Positions 46,132 through 55,859 of a DNA stretch of 64,000 nucleotides are shown piece after piece. Numbering within the stretch: the stretch's first letter is position 1; each line of letters opens with the position of its first letter. Source of the DNA: Thalassotalea sp. LPB0316 (lineage in GTDB: Bacteria > Pseudomonadota > Gammaproteobacteria > Enterobacterales > Alteromonadaceae); the NCBI RefSeq assembly GCF_014898095.1, contig NZ_CP062946.1:2232001-2296000 (forward strand), given 5' to 3'. Below the pieces are notes generated by a model that worked only from the letters and a program-made list of their open reading frames with translations, had not been told where the DNA came from and did no database searches. Position numbers and translations under genes: made by a program.

Positions 46132-47535
46132 ATGGAAATTTCTCAAGGTTTAATTACCGCGGCGTATATTGTCGCGGCTCTGCTATTTATCTTTAGTTTA
46201 AGCGGTTTAAGTAAACAAGAAACAGCACAAGAAGGTAATTGGTACGGTATTGTCGGTATGACAATAGCCTTACTTGCAACCATTGCCGATCCGCGAGTTG
46301 ACAATATTGGCGTGATTATTGTTGCTATGCTCATCGGTGGCACGATCGGCTTGAAACTGGCGAAAAAAGTTGAAATGACCCAAATGCCAGAGCTTGTTGC
46401 AATCTTACATAGTTTTGTTGGTTTAGCGGCGGTATTGGTTGGTTATAACAGCTATTTTGAAATGAAAGATAGTATGTCGGTAACGCTTACAGACGCGCAA
46501 CATGTTGCACACAATATTCACCTAGTAGAAGTATTTCTCGGCGTGTTTATCGGCGCGGTAACCTTTACGGGTTCAGTGGTTGCTTTTGGTAAACTGCGTG
46601 GCGTTATTAATTCTGCAGCACTGATGTTGCCACATCGTCATAAAATGAACTTAGCGGCGGGTGTTATTAGCTTTTTATTGATGATCAGCTTTGTTAACCA
46701 AGGTGGCGTTAATACACCGCTATTTGTTATGACACTGATTGCATTGGTGTTTGGTTGGCATTTGGTGGCATCTATTGGTGGCGCAGATATGCCGGTAGTG
46801 GTCTCAATGCTTAACTCATATTCTGGTTGGGCAGCAGCGGCAGCAGGCTTTATGCTAAGTAATGATTTGTTAATTATTACAGGGGCGCTAGTTGGTTCAT
46901 CAGGTGCGATTTTATCTTACATTATGTGTAAAGCGATGAACCGCTCATTCATTAGTGTTATCGCTGGTGGTTTTGGTACCGATGTTAAAGTTGATACCGA
47001 TACTGATTACGGTGAACACGTGGAAATTCAAGCTGAGGGCGTTGCTGAGTTACTAAAAAATGCTAAGTCTGTAATCATCACACCCGGTTACGGTATGGCC
47101 GTTGCTCAAGCACAATATCCTGTCCACGAGCTAACCCAGAAGCTTAAAGGCATGGGCGTAGAAGTTCGCTTTGGTATTCACCCAGTAGCAGGGCGCTTAC
47201 CTGGGCATATGAACGTACTTTTAGCTGAAGCTAAAGTACCTTACGATATTGTTTTAGGCATGGAAGAAATCAATGATGATTTTGCCGAAACTGATGTTGT
47301 ACTCGTGATAGGTGCTAATGATACGGTCAATCCAGCTGCGGCTGAAGATCCAACGAGCCCAATTGCTGGTATGCCAGTACTTGAAGTGTGGCACGCAAAA
47401 AACGTTGTGGTATTTAAACGTTCAATGAATACAGGTTATGCCGGTGTGCAAAATCCATTGTTCTTTAAAGAAAACACGCAAATGCTTTTCGGTGATGCTA
47501 AATCATCAGTTGAAGACATTAGCAAAGCGTTATAA
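46132..47535 (+). CDS. pntB: NAD(P) transhydrogenase beta subunit
   Basis: PntB carries the rest of the proton channel and the NADP(H)-binding domain. The N-terminal 265 residues hold about nine membrane helices (for example [20 protein letters not shown]). The C-terminal NADP domain has [36 protein letters not shown] (about residues 347-366) and the [14 protein letters not shown] motif (about 403-416). Length, 467 residues, is normal. It ends at an intrinsic terminator, closing the two-gene operon. Confidence 0.96.
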   Translation: MEISQGLITAAYIVAALLFIFSLSGLSKQETAQEGNWYGIVGMTIALLATIADPRVDNIGVIIVAMLIGGTIGLKLAKKVEMTQMPELVAILHSFVGLAAVLVGYNSYFEMKDSMSVTLTDAQHVAHNIHLVEVFLGVFIGAVTFTGSVVAFGKLRGVINSAALMLPHRHKMNLAAGVISFLLMISFVNQGGVNTPLFVMTLIALVFGWHLVASIGGADMPVVVSMLNSYSGWAAAAAGFMLSNDLLIITGALVGSSGAILSYIMCKAMNRSFISVIAGGFGTDVKVDTDTDYGEHVEIQAEGVAELLKNAKSVIITPGYGMAVAQAQYPVHELTQKLKGMGVEVRFGIHPVAGRLPGHMNVLLAEAKVPYDIVLGMEEINDDFAETDVVLVIGANDTVNPAAAEDPTSPIAGMPVLEVWHAKNVVVFKRSMNTGYAGVQNPLFFKENTQMLFGDAKSSVEDISKAL

Positions 47536-47551
47536 AACACTAGTTAGCTTA

Positions 47552-47576
47552 AAACCCGCCAAGTGCGGGTTTTTTT
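47552..47576 (+). terminator. Intrinsic terminator after pntB
   Basis: AACCCGC pairs with GCGGGTT around a short loop and is followed by seven Ts, 16 bases beyond the pntB stop. Confidence 0.9.
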
Positions 47577-47688
47577 ATGGCTATAAACGCTACAATTAAC
47601 AAAATATTTATCAGATATAACAACTTGACTACGAAACATCGTGAGATTTTTGTTAAGGTACTAACATCTCAGCAATTTAGGTTTTAGT

Positions 47689-49101
47689 ATGATTGAACAA
47701 TGGGTCGACACCCTCAATGGCTATTTGTGGAATGACATTTTAATTTATGTGTTAATTGGTTGTGGTATTTGGTTTAGCTTAAGATTAAAAGGCATTCAGT
47801 TTACTCGTTTTATTCATATGTTTTCGGTGCTAAAAATGAGCACCCAATCGTCAAGTCAAGGCATCTCTTCTTTCCAAGCATTATGTACAACGTTAGCTGC
47901 TCGTGTTGGTACGGGTAACCTCATGGGGGTTGCTGTTGCTATCTCTTTAGGCGGCGCTGGCGCGGTTTTTTGGATGTGGGTTATCGCTTTTTTAGGGATG
48001 GCGACGGCATTTGTTGAAAGTGCTTTGGCACAACTTTATAAAGAAAAAGGCGAAAATGGTGAGTTTCGCGGTGGCCCTGCTTATTACATGCGCAAGGGCT
48101 TAAATAGTAAAGCAATGGCGATTACTTTTTCGCTGTGTTTATTTTTTGGCTATGGCTTTGTGTTTAGTGCCGTACAGGCCAATTCTATCGCGCAAGCGTT
48201 TCAGGGCTCATTTGGTTTTGAACCACTGCATACCGGAATTGTCATCACCATAGTCGCTACCGCCATTATCTTAGGTGGTTTGCGTCAAATCGCGCGATTT
48301 GCCGAAATTACCGTACCGTTTATGGGGCTAGCATATGTGTTAGTCGTAGGCGCTGTATTGATCATTAATATTGAGCACGTACCTGCTATATTCTATAGCA
48401 TCATAGCATCAGCCTTTGGTTTAGAAGAAGTTGTCGGTGGCGTATTTGGTGCAGCATTGCAAGGTATAAAACGCGGCTTGTATTCTAATGAAGCGGGTAT
48501 GGGGTCATCACCCAATGCGGCGGCTGCCGCAGTGCCTTACCCGCCGCATCCTGTGTCTCAGGGCTTTATTCAAATGCTAGCGGTATTCTTCGATACTATC
48601 GTGATTTGTTCGTGTACCGCATTTGTTATTTTACTCGCCAAGGGGTCGGTCAATTCAGCTGAAGGTATTCAATTAACCCAGCAAGCATTAGCACTGCAAG
48701 TTGGCGACTGGGGACGTGAGTTTATTTCATTTGCTATTTTGGTCTTTGGCTTTACCTCAATTGTTGCTAACTTTGCATACGCTGATAACAACTTAAAGTA
48801 CATTAAACTCGATCACTTTATTGGCCGATGGTTTTTGCGTATCGGCTTTTTAGTTATGCTTGTCATTGGCTCTCAAGCCACGTTAACGCAAGTCATTGCA
48901 CTGGCCGACTTGTCTGTTGCTATGATGACTTTGGTTAACGTCACTGCGATCATCTTACTGACTAAAGCGATCGTATATATTACTCGCGATTACGACAAAC
49001 AATTAGCCAGTGGCCATATCCCAACCTTTGGTGTCGATCGACAAAAAGAGCTCGAGCTTGGCTTAACTGAGGGAATTTGGTCAAAACGAGATAAATCGTA
49101 A
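47689..49101 (+). CDS. Alanine/glycine:cation symporter (AGCS family)
   Basis: This inner-membrane transporter imports alanine or glycine with Na+ or H+. It has about eleven hydrophobic segments over 470 residues. The family motifs are SSFQALCTTLAARVGTGNL (about residues 61-79), GGAGAVFWMWVIAFLGMAT, FRGGPAYYMRKGL (about 125-137) and GLYSNEAGMGSSPNAAA (about 263-279), the AGCS signature. Substrate preference is not decidable here. It follows pntB across a terminator, and no riboswitch is seen in the 150-base gap. Confidence 0.94.
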   Translation: MIEQWVDTLNGYLWNDILIYVLIGCGIWFSLRLKGIQFTRFIHMFSVLKMSTQSSSQGISSFQALCTTLAARVGTGNLMGVAVAISLGGAGAVFWMWVIAFLGMATAFVESALAQLYKEKGENGEFRGGPAYYMRKGLNSKAMAITFSLCLFFGYGFVFSAVQANSIAQAFQGSFGFEPLHTGIVITIVATAIILGGLRQIARFAEITVPFMGLAYVLVVGAVLIINIEHVPAIFYSIIASAFGLEEVVGGVFGAALQGIKRGLYSNEAGMGSSPNAAAAAVPYPPHPVSQGFIQMLAVFFDTIVICSCTAFVILLAKGSVNSAEGIQLTQQALALQVGDWGREFISFAILVFGFTSIVANFAYADNNLKYIKLDHFIGRWFLRIGFLVMLVIGSQATLTQVIALADLSVAMMTLVNVTAIILLTKAIVYITRDYDKQLASGHIPTFGVDRQKELELGLTEGIWSKRDKS

Positions 49102-49152
49102 GTTAGCCGCTACAATGCTAAGAGTTGTTTATTCGTTGTTAAGGTAAAACCT

Positions 49153-49521
49153 ATGTTACACGTAACGTTACAACCCAATTATGGTATTGCTATTTTAGAG
49201 CCAGACGGTGCACTTAGCGAAGCTGATTTTTTGGAAGCTAAGGCGATTATCGACCCGTATATTGCGGAGTCAGGTGGTTTAAAAGGCGTGATGATCTATA
49301 CCAAGGAATTTCCCGGGTGGGAAAGTTTCAATGCTTTACTCACCCATTTGAGCTTTGTTCAAGAGCATCACAAGTTTATTACCAAAGTCGCTTTGGTTAC
49401 TGATTCCGTTATTGGCAACCTGATTACGCCTTTGGTAACCCACTTTGTTAGCGCTAAAGTACAGCTATTTGCCTACGAGGATGCTCAAAGTGCAAAAGCG
49501 TGGTTACTCGATAGTGAATAA
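49153..49521 (+). CDS. SpoIIAA-like (STAS-type) protein
   Basis: This is a 122-residue protein with the SpoIIAA-like fold seen in stand-alone STAS relatives. The pattern is a first beta hairpin (YGIAILEPDGALSEADF, about 10-26), the long helix after KAIIDPYI, GVMIYTKEFPGWESFNALL (about 45-63), and KVALVTDS followed by a C-terminal SAKVQLFAYEDAQSAKAWL. No conserved phosphorylatable serine can be assigned with confidence. Its role is unknown; such proteins occur singly in marine gammaproteobacteria. AAGGT precedes the ATG. Confidence 0.82.
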   Translation: MLHVTLQPNYGIAILEPDGALSEADFLEAKAIIDPYIAESGGLKGVMIYTKEFPGWESFNALLTHLSFVQEHHKFITKVALVTDSVIGNLITPLVTHFVSAKVQLFAYEDAQSAKAWLLDSE

Positions 49522-49583
49522 ATAAACGCGTTTATTCAAAGAGTTTGTTATAATCGCGCCGATTTTCATCTTGAGGTACAAAC

Positions 49584-50873
49584 ATGAGTGTTGATGCTAT
49601 TGGCTTATCGGCTGATTTATTGAAAGCTGTTAAAAGTTGCGGTTATAAAAATCTGACACCGATTCAGCAAAAATCTATTCCTTTGATTCGCAAAGGCGGT
49701 GATTTACTTGCTAGCGCACAAACGGGAACCGGTAAAACAGCGGCTTTTTCTCTACCTCTTATTGATTTAATTGCACCTAAAAAAGCTAGCGGTAATCATC
49801 ATGTTAAGGTGCTTATTTTGACGCCTACCCGAGAGTTAGCGCAGCAAGTACACGACAACATTACCGCCTATACTCAGTTTATGGAAGTAACGGCAGGCGT
49901 GGTTTACGGCGGTGGCGCTATGCCGAGCCAAAGCAAGATGCTAAAGCAGGGCGTTGATATTTTAATTGCTACACCGGGGCGATTATTAGAACACACTGCG
50001 CTTAATAACGTGAGCCTTGCGGGTGTTGAACACGTTGTGTTAGATGAAGCCGATCGCATGTTAGATATGGGCTTTTTGAGTGATATTAATCGGATATTCG
50101 ATTTGATAAAGCACAAGCATCAAACCTTGATGTATTCAGCGACATTTTCAAACAAAGTAAAAACCTTAGCCAATCAAATTTTACAAACGCCAAAAACCAT
50201 TGAAGTTGCGAAACAAAACTCAACTTCAGGTAAAGTTAAACAAGCGGTTTATATAGTCGCCGAGTCACGTAAACGCGAGTTACTGTCTGAAATTATTGGT
50301 GTCAACAATTGGCAGCAAGTGTTGGTTTTTGCTGGTACCAAAGAAAGTGCCAACATTTTAGCTAAGGAGCTAAAGCTCGACGGTATCAAAGCGGCGATTT
50401 GTCACGGTGATAAATCACAAGGTGCGCGCAACAAGGCGCTTGATGATTTTGCTGAGGGTAAAGTAAGGGTATTAGTAGCAACCGATGTTGCTGCTCGTGG
50501 CTTAGATATTCCCGATTTACCGTATGTGGTCAACTTTCATTTACCGTTTTTAGCTGAAGACTATGTACATCGGATTGGCCGAACGGGGCGCGCAGGTAAA
50601 ACGGGTACGGCTATTTCACTAGTTTCACCTAAAGATGAAAAGTTTTTAGCGAATATTGAAGCGTTTATCAAACGTAAGTTTGACCGTATTGTGTTACCAG
50701 GCTACGAAATGACGGCATCACAAGAAGCGGAAAACTCGACAAAAACCTACGAAAAGCCCTCGCAAAACCGATATAAAACCACACAGGCGAAAAACCGTAA
50801 AATAGCCCAAAAGAACAAGCAAAAGAACTCGGGTAATCGCTCGGTAACGAAAGGGCGCAATAAACGACGCTAA
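49584..50873 (+). CDS. rhlE: DEAD-box RNA helicase, RhlE type
   Basis: This ATP-dependent RNA helicase of 429 residues probably acts in ribosome assembly or mRNA turnover. All the motifs are in order: Q motif (GYKNLTPIQQKSIPLI), Walker A SAQTGTGKTAAF (near residue 50), PTRELAQQ, TPGRLLEH, DEAD in VLDEADRMLDMGF (near 155), SATF, and the C-terminal RGLDIPDL and HRIGRTGRAGKTG. The tail from about residue 385 is basic and low-complexity (KTTQAKNRKIAQKNKQKN), as in RhlE. Its stop overlaps the next gene's ATG by one base. Confidence 0.93.
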   Translation: MSVDAIGLSADLLKAVKSCGYKNLTPIQQKSIPLIRKGGDLLASAQTGTGKTAAFSLPLIDLIAPKKASGNHHVKVLILTPTRELAQQVHDNITAYTQFMEVTAGVVYGGGAMPSQSKMLKQGVDILIATPGRLLEHTALNNVSLAGVEHVVLDEADRMLDMGFLSDINRIFDLIKHKHQTLMYSATFSNKVKTLANQILQTPKTIEVAKQNSTSGKVKQAVYIVAESRKRELLSEIIGVNNWQQVLVFAGTKESANILAKELKLDGIKAAICHGDKSQGARNKALDDFAEGKVRVLVATDVAARGLDIPDLPYVVNFHLPFLAEDYVHRIGRTGRAGKTGTAISLVSPKDEKFLANIEAFIKRKFDRIVLPGYEMTASQEAENSTKTYEKPSQNRYKTTQAKNRKIAQKNKQKNSGNRSVTKGRNKRR

Positions 50874-51529
50874 TGGAGATCACCAGCGACCAACAGCTCA
50901 ATTCGATGATCGGTATTCCCTTTGAGTACCGTCATTGTTGTTGGTTTTGCGGTGAGCCGTCCAACCGATATTTTTCCTTTCCTAATAAACACCATTTGGT
51001 GGTCAATTGCGTTCACCCGGTTGTAACTATGCCAACGTGTGGAGAATGCCATCGCTTTGCTAGTAAAGCGCAAGTAAACGATATTTTTGCGGTGCGCAGT
51101 GAGGTGAAAAAAATGCTGATCCATCACTATCGCAAAGACTTAGCAATTGGCCTTAATTGGACCAAACAAGCGTTAGAAGAGAGTGAATTTGACGGCGGCA
51201 ACTTTGAAGGTTTTAAACGCAGCGCTTGGTTTATGTATGAAGTCGCAAAAGGGCGGGTTAACTTTCGCGCTTGGCCGATAGAAGTCAATGGTATAGCCCT
51301 TGAAAACCTGCTAATTGAGCAAGAGTTTAGTTTTGATGGCATGGTATTTCCGCATATTGATGCCGCTATTGCGCATTACGCCAAGGCGTTTCGTTTAGAC
51401 AGGTACTTTCTAAAACGCTTGGTATATCAACTAACAAGCGATAAATTTTCACGTGCGGTGAGTCTTGCGCGTATCCATATTGATGCAACCGAGCAAGAGA
51501 AACAGGCCATACTTCGCGCACTGAGCTAA
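50873..51529 (+). CDS. Uncharacterised zinc-ribbon protein coupled to rhlE
   Basis: I do not recognise a named family. The 218-residue protein has CxxC (CCWFCGEP, near residue 24) and a second CxxC with a histidine (MPTCGECHRF, near 56), with HHLVVNCVHP between them; this looks like a zinc ribbon or an HNH-type degenerate nuclease fold. The rest is helical with many aromatics (SAWFMYEVAKGRVNFRAWPI). The start overlaps the rhlE stop (TAATG), which indicates translational coupling and a possible role in RNA metabolism. That link is inferred from position only. Confidence 0.7.
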   Translation: MEITSDQQLNSMIGIPFEYRHCCWFCGEPSNRYFSFPNKHHLVVNCVHPVVTMPTCGECHRFASKAQVNDIFAVRSEVKKMLIHHYRKDLAIGLNWTKQALEESEFDGGNFEGFKRSAWFMYEVAKGRVNFRAWPIEVNGIALENLLIEQEFSFDGMVFPHIDAAIAHYAKAFRLDRYFLKRLVYQLTSDKFSRAVSLARIHIDATEQEKQAILRALS

Positions 51530-51559
51530 GCATACCTGTTTCGGTATAACGCTTCTTCG

Positions 51560-52354
51560 CTATTGCTCTTTTGAGAACCGAGTCACTAATTCATCTAGCG
51601 GCATCCGATTGATATTCCAAATACCGTAAAATGGGTGGTCTAAATCTTCTATGATCATATAAAGCAAATGAATTGCCACTGTAAGGCTGACAACAATGGC
51701 AATATGAACGTACATATTTTGCACTGCGAGCATCATAAAAGCAGCCACCAAGACGATAGACATAAAAACCATTAAAATTTTTAGCCTTGGGGGAAGTTTC
51801 TCGTTTGCCAGAGAGATCCTTCGTGTGCGTAACTTTGTTATATCAGAAATGTTTTCGATAATTGCCGTGAAAACTACGCTGTCACTATCTGCATTGACTG
51901 TAATTTCTTTGCTTTTGCGCATAATTTCATAGAGCTCATCTGAAGTGTCAGAGTCCATGGGTTGACGAGGAACACTCATTTCAAGCCATTCTTTATTCAG
52001 CAGTGAGTAGGTGTAATTTGATAATGCTTTGCGAATGTTGTTCTTGCGCTCTTTATTGGTATCGTTTAAATAAATGAGAAAGTCGCGCACGGTTTCTATA
52101 GCGTTTAGTTCGTTTTCTATCACTTGGCTAAGATCACTGTATTTCGTCAACACAGTGACTAAAAGAAAACCTGCAACGATAGCGTAGACAATGCCGAAGA
52201 CACTAAAAAATGCACTCCAAGCCGAAATATCGTTAAACATGCCATCGTACTGCACATGTTCTTTGATTAAGGATAATACTAGCGCGGTAAACGCGCCTGA
52301 GATAAACAGGGGGACAATAATTTTTATCAATTTTTTTGGCGTCAGTATTTGCAT
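51560..52354 (-). CDS. DUF4239-type membrane protein (bestrophin-like)
   Basis: This 264-residue membrane protein has two N-terminal hydrophobic segments (about 10-30 and 45-68) and two C-terminal ones (about 195-215 and 218-238). Between them is a soluble helical stretch with ELNAIETVRDFLIYLND. The arrangement and the C-terminal MVFMSIVLVAAFMMLAVQ segment match DUF4239, sometimes described as bestrophin-like. No transport function has been shown for it here. It ends 30 bases from the convergent zinc-ribbon gene. Confidence 0.65.
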   Translation of the reverse strand: MQILTPKKLIKIIVPLFISGAFTALVLSLIKEHVQYDGMFNDISAWSAFFSVFGIVYAIVAGFLLVTVLTKYSDLSQVIENELNAIETVRDFLIYLNDTNKERKNNIRKALSNYTYSLLNKEWLEMSVPRQPMDSDTSDELYEIMRKSKEITVNADSDSVVFTAIIENISDITKLRTRRISLANEKLPPRLKILMVFMSIVLVAAFMMLAVQNMYVHIAIVVSLTVAIHLLYMIIEDLDHPFYGIWNINRMPLDELVTRFSKEQ

Positions 52355-52430
52355 CTAATCACTCTTATTTTGGTTTGCGTAGTGAAGCCTTTATGACTGC
52401 ACATAACTAGTATGTATTGTTATGTAAAAG

Positions 52431-52898
52431 TTAATCAAGCGAATCCAACAATTTCGTCATAAAGCAACTGTGAATATTTTCTTGATAGTCACCAAATGGG
52501 CCGCAATAGTGAAAATTGAATTTTTCATACAGACGACGTGCAGGTATGAAGTAATCTTGGCTGCCAGTTTCTAAGCTAACTTTTTGGTATCCTAATGAAT
52601 GGGCATGTTGTAGTGCATGCGCTAGTAATTGGCTCGCAACACCCGATTGCCTAGCGTGCCGCGCCGTCCTCATCGATTTTATTTCGATATGTTGCTGACA
52701 GAGTGTTTTTATTGCAACACACCCCTGTAAAGTATTCCCTTGCCACGCACTAAAAAAGCAAATTTCGGGCGATTTTAACGCTTGAACATCAAGGGCGTGA
52801 ACACATTCAGGTGGCGAGGTTGCATACATATCTTCAAGGTGCTCTTCAAGCAATGCTATAACTTGTCCGTCTTCGAGGTCATCTCGTTTTATTTTCAT
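52431..52898 (-). CDS. GNAT-family N-acetyltransferase
   Basis: This 155-residue acetyltransferase resembles the PaiA/YsnE-like GNAT group. The acetyl-CoA motif is SMRTARHARQSGVASQLLAHAL (about residues 75-96, shown in full here at its key part RQSGVASQLL), followed by VSLETGSQDYFIPARRLYEKFNF (shown in part), the usual C-terminal signature. A longer frame opens at 52967 inside the antiporter gene, but MKIKRDDLEDG at 52898 is the natural start. The substrate is unknown. It lies 28 bases downstream of the antiporter. Confidence 0.85.
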   Translation of the reverse strand: MKIKRDDLEDGQVIALLEEHLEDMYATSPPECVHALDVQALKSPEICFFSAWQGNTLQGCVAIKTLCQQHIEIKSMRTARHARQSGVASQLLAHALQHAHSLGYQKVSLETGSQDYFIPARRLYEKFNFHYCGPFGDYQENIHSCFMTKLLDSLD

Positions 52899-52926
52899 CA
52901 CGTAATTTTGTTTTTTAGATAAATTG

Positions 52927-53892
52927 TTAATTGGCAAATATGGTGAAGCTAAGCCAAACGTAGCCAACGTAGCCAGCCAATAATAGTAGAGCTTCGATAC
53001 GACTTAACTGACGCCTAGAATAAAGAAAGTAAAGTAATAGGGCGGATACAAGTAGCATAACCCACTGATCAAATTGTACTACTCTCAATGAAATCGGTAA
53101 TGGACTAACTATCGAAGAAATACCTAAGATCCCTAGTACGTTAAATATATTACTACCCAAAACATTACCCACGGCAACATCAGCATGACGGCGAATTGCG
53201 GCGATAAGTGAAATCGACAACTCTGGCAATGAAGTACCAACGGCGACAACGGTTAAGCCTGTTACTGACTCAGGTACACCAAAATGATTTGCTATTGATG
53301 TGACACCCAGTAAAAATGCATGGGAGCCAACGAGTAAGAGTGATAAACCACCTAGTGTTGCGACCGTTGTTAATAAAGCAGATTTAGGGATATGTGCCAG
53401 CTCTTTAGCTTCGGCTTTGTGAAGCTTTGCTGAAGGGGCAACACGGTACTTTTCACTCCAGTACGCCCAACCAAGGTAACACAGCAAAACGGCTAGTAAT
53501 AATGCTCCGTTAGCTCTCCCTAAATGACCGTCAACAACGAGTCCTATAAACAGAGCGCTTGCTACTATTACCATAACCGCATCTCGTTTTATTGCTGTTA
53601 TATTGACATTAAGCGGAGATATTAAAGCACATAAGCCAAGTATGAGTAGTATGTTACCGATATTGCTGCCAACAACATTGCCGATAGCGATATCTGCTTG
53701 ACCATTTATTGCAGCATTTAGCGAAACGACTAACTCGGGTGTTGATGTACCAAAGCCAACAATCAGTAGACCGCTTAACAGCGGCGAAATGCCAAAGCGT
53801 TTAGCAACGGCAAGTGAACCACGAATAAGTAATTCACTGCCGACGATAAGCAAAGCAAGCCCAGCAAGAAAATATATTATGTGTAAAGCCAT
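52927..53892 (-). CDS. Calcium/sodium antiporter, YrbG family
   Basis: This is a member of the CaCA family of K+-independent Ca2+/Na+ exchangers in the inner membrane. The two alpha repeats are obvious: GFGTSTPELVVSLNAA with GNVVGSNIGN (about residues 46-81), and AVGTSLPELSISLIAA with GNVLGSNIFN (about 218-253). The two acidic residues that coordinate the ion (Glu in PEL) are present in both. Ten or so membrane segments fit 321 residues. It is followed by the GNAT gene in the same direction. Confidence 0.94.
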   Translation of the reverse strand: MALHIIYFLAGLALLIVGSELLIRGSLAVAKRFGISPLLSGLLIVGFGTSTPELVVSLNAAINGQADIAIGNVVGSNIGNILLILGLCALISPLNVNITAIKRDAVMVIVASALFIGLVVDGHLGRANGALLLAVLLCYLGWAYWSEKYRVAPSAKLHKAEAKELAHIPKSALLTTVATLGGLSLLLVGSHAFLLGVTSIANHFGVPESVTGLTVVAVGTSLPELSISLIAAIRRHADVAVGNVLGSNIFNVLGILGISSIVSPLPISLRVVQFDQWVMLLVSALLLYFLYSRRQLSRIEALLLLAGYVGYVWLSFTIFAN

Positions 53893-53947
53893 TTAGTTGC
53901 TTGGAACCTTAATTAAATATCAAAAAGCTTCGAGGAACTACTAGCAA

Positions 53948-54406
53948 TTAGTTTTTCGCATCATGACCTAAATTATCGCTTTCTACAGCTAGTTTTTCGC
54001 GTTGGTAGACAATCACTGTAGCAACACGCAGCGCACCGATAACAAATAAAAATGCTGACAATGCATAAAGCATATCCGGCTTGATTTGGTGTTTGAATAA
54101 GGCAATCAAGATTTCTCTAATAATGAAGACAATCGCCGCATCGAGGATAAACGTGAGCCTGATTTTATGAATGTTAAAATATTCAACCAGTGATCTCGAT
54201 AACTCTATCATTACATAAAGCGTTAATACATCAGTGATGATGTCAATGTAGTGGCCTGTTATGCCCTCAAAGGCGAAGAGCTTCCAAGTGGTTACGAGTA
54301 GCTGAGCTGTACCAATGGCAATCCCGATCATAATAAACAAAAGTATGATCGCAAAGACAACATCTACCGATTTGTCGAAGTAAATTTTAATTTTTTCACT
54401 TATCAC
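53948..54406 (-). CDS. psiE: PsiE-family (phosphate-starvation-inducible) membrane protein
   Basis: This 152-residue protein has four membrane helices (about 14-36, 52-75, 80-105, 112-135) and matches the PsiE family in YIDIITDVLTLYVMIELSRSL and EYFNIHKIRLTFILDAAIVF (each shown in part). E. coli PsiE is phosphate-starvation induced; its role is unknown. A GTG start at 54406 follows AGGAAAG at a good distance. No Pho box was looked for in detail. A 150-base gap separates it from the next small gene. Confidence 0.83.
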   Translation of the reverse strand: MISEKIKIYFDKSVDVVFAIILLFIMIGIAIGTAQLLVTTWKLFAFEGITGHYIDIITDVLTLYVMIELSRSLVEYFNIHKIRLTFILDAAIVFIIREILIALFKHQIKPDMLYALSAFLFVIGALRVATVIVYQREKLAVESDNLGHDAKN

Positions 54407-54553
54407 AGTCGCTTTCCTAAATTAACGAGTAGACATTAAGCTAAACAGCTAATTTGTTTATATATTTTTAATAAATAGTGTTTGTTAAATACCTACAGCT
54501 AAGCGTAGTCAAAAAAGTATCTAGTGTATATAAAAAGTGATACGTTCACCCCA

Positions 54554-54775
54554 TTAAAACAACAGCAAGCAAAAAACGAAAATGGCTAGGTAAATAAAAT
54601 AACGACCAAGCCTTGAGGTTACTGCCACCTGTTTGGCATGGGGAATGTGAATATCTCTAATAATTTGATCATTAGTTTTACCTGCGCAATGAGGACAAAT
54701 TAGGTTTTCAACTTTGTATTCCAATCCGCATTTATTGCACTTGCTTGTTGGGTCTCTTGTAAATGTGCTAATCAT
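54554..54775 (-). CDS. Small zinc-ribbon membrane protein
   Basis: This is a 73-residue protein with a zinc ribbon (CNKCGLEYKVENLICPHC, two CxxC pairs at about residues 13-30) and a single C-terminal hydrophobic helix (FIYLAIFVFCLLLF). It looks like a tail-anchored protein that puts the ribbon in the cytoplasm. I do not recognise a family. It is in the minus-strand run of small proteins. Confidence 0.7.
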   Translation of the reverse strand: MISTFTRDPTSKCNKCGLEYKVENLICPHCAGKTNDQIIRDIHIPHAKQVAVTSRLGRYFIYLAIFVFCLLLF

Positions 54776-54836
54776 CTTGGTATCGCCATGTAGCCGACAA
54801 TTTTACGCGTTAGTAATAGCGTAGGTTGACGCCTAG

Positions 54837-55280
54837 TTATAGGTTAATTGGATAAATAGCAAATGATGGGATCCCTTTGGGGTGCACTACGCGGTATTGT
54901 CGCTGGATATCACACGCTTTAATTTCCCACACGTAATCGAATAGCCCAGACGTTATTTGGGCTCCCGAATTATCAGTATCTGATACTGGGTCGAAATTTC
55001 GAGTTTGCAGGAGCTCAAGTGATTTACACTCTTTATTGTTGATTAATTCCAATATTGAAATGTAATCGAGTGACCAGCGAATGTCTGCTTCGTTAAGCAT
55101 CTTGTTTGGCACTATCATGCTGGTTTCACCTTTCCAGTGTTCGCGCAGCTGAGATAGTACATTGTCTGGTACAGGAATATTTTTACCGTTGAGGTTAAAA
55201 ATATTTGAACTGCGCGCGAGAGATTCTTCTGATATAGCAAGAGCGCTAATTACTAGCAGAGCAATGATTATCCGTTTCAT
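54837..55280 (-). CDS. Secreted protein of unknown function
   Basis: This 147-residue protein has an N-terminal signal peptide (MKRIIIALLVISALAISEES, cleavage near LARSSN). The mature part has NIFNLNGKNIPVP, two cysteines (NKECKSL near 85 and IKACDIQ near 120) that could form a disulfide, and a final VVHPKGIPSFAIYPINL. No family is recognised. It is probably periplasmic. Confidence 0.68.
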   Translation of the reverse strand: MKRIIIALLVISALAISEESLARSSNIFNLNGKNIPVPDNVLSQLREHWKGETSMIVPNKMLNEADIRWSLDYISILELINNKECKSLELLQTRNFDPVSDTDNSGAQITSGLFDYVWEIKACDIQRQYRVVHPKGIPSFAIYPINL

Positions 55281-55385
55281 TAAAAACCTATATCCTTATA
55301 CTTAGAGAGTCATGTTACTCAGCTATTTCGTTAAACTTAGCTGAGCCAATTATTAATGGTTCAATACTGTAGTTAATTGAATGTA

Positions 55386-55805
55386 TTACATTTTATCTAA
55401 TAGCTCAAATATTTGATTACGTTGTTCTGATGAAAAAGCGTAATAACTAAACTTAGTTTTACCGTAAACCTTGTTATAGATAACAACTTGATGGGGCAAC
55501 AATTTCGTAATTTTATAGCCTTGATAATCACTATGGTTGATTTCTGTTACAACGTTCTGAAATTTATATATTATTTTATCGTTATCGAAGGCTAAATATT
55601 GAGAGCCACCTGACTGGGTAAATTTAAGATAAAACAATGTGGATAGGGTAAACAGGCCTGCAATAGTAGCATTGATAGCAAAACCAATGTCGTATGAAAA
55701 AAACATCTCTAAAGCTATTGCCGCTAATAAATACCAACCAAGAAAGCATATAGCTTCATAGCACCTTGAAAAGTAATCTTGAAAGCGTGATTGAACAAAC
55801 TTCAC
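55386..55805 (-). CDS. Small two-helix membrane protein, unknown
   Basis: This 139-residue protein has two hydrophobic helices (about 20-38 and 42-60) and a soluble C-terminal half with YLAFDNDKIIYKFQNVVTE and HQVVIYNKVYG. That half is reminiscent of the YcxB-type or PH-like soluble domains that follow a helix pair, but the match is weak. A GTG start follows GGAGGT at a short distance. No function is assigned. Confidence 0.6.
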   Translation of the reverse strand: MKFVQSRFQDYFSRCYEAICFLGWYLLAAIALEMFFSYDIGFAINATIAGLFTLSTLFYLKFTQSGGSQYLAFDNDKIIYKFQNVVTEINHSDYQGYKITKLLPHQVVIYNKVYGKTKFSYYAFSSEQRNQIFELLDKM

Positions 55806-55859
55806 ATAACCTCCATGTAATGCTGATGCTGTGTTGGCACAAAGTAAAACCTGTATTAG

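Noticed and set aside
47577..47688. Glycine riboswitch before the Ala/Gly symporter.
   Set aside because: The leader is too short and AT-rich and lacks the conserved glycine-aptamer segments.
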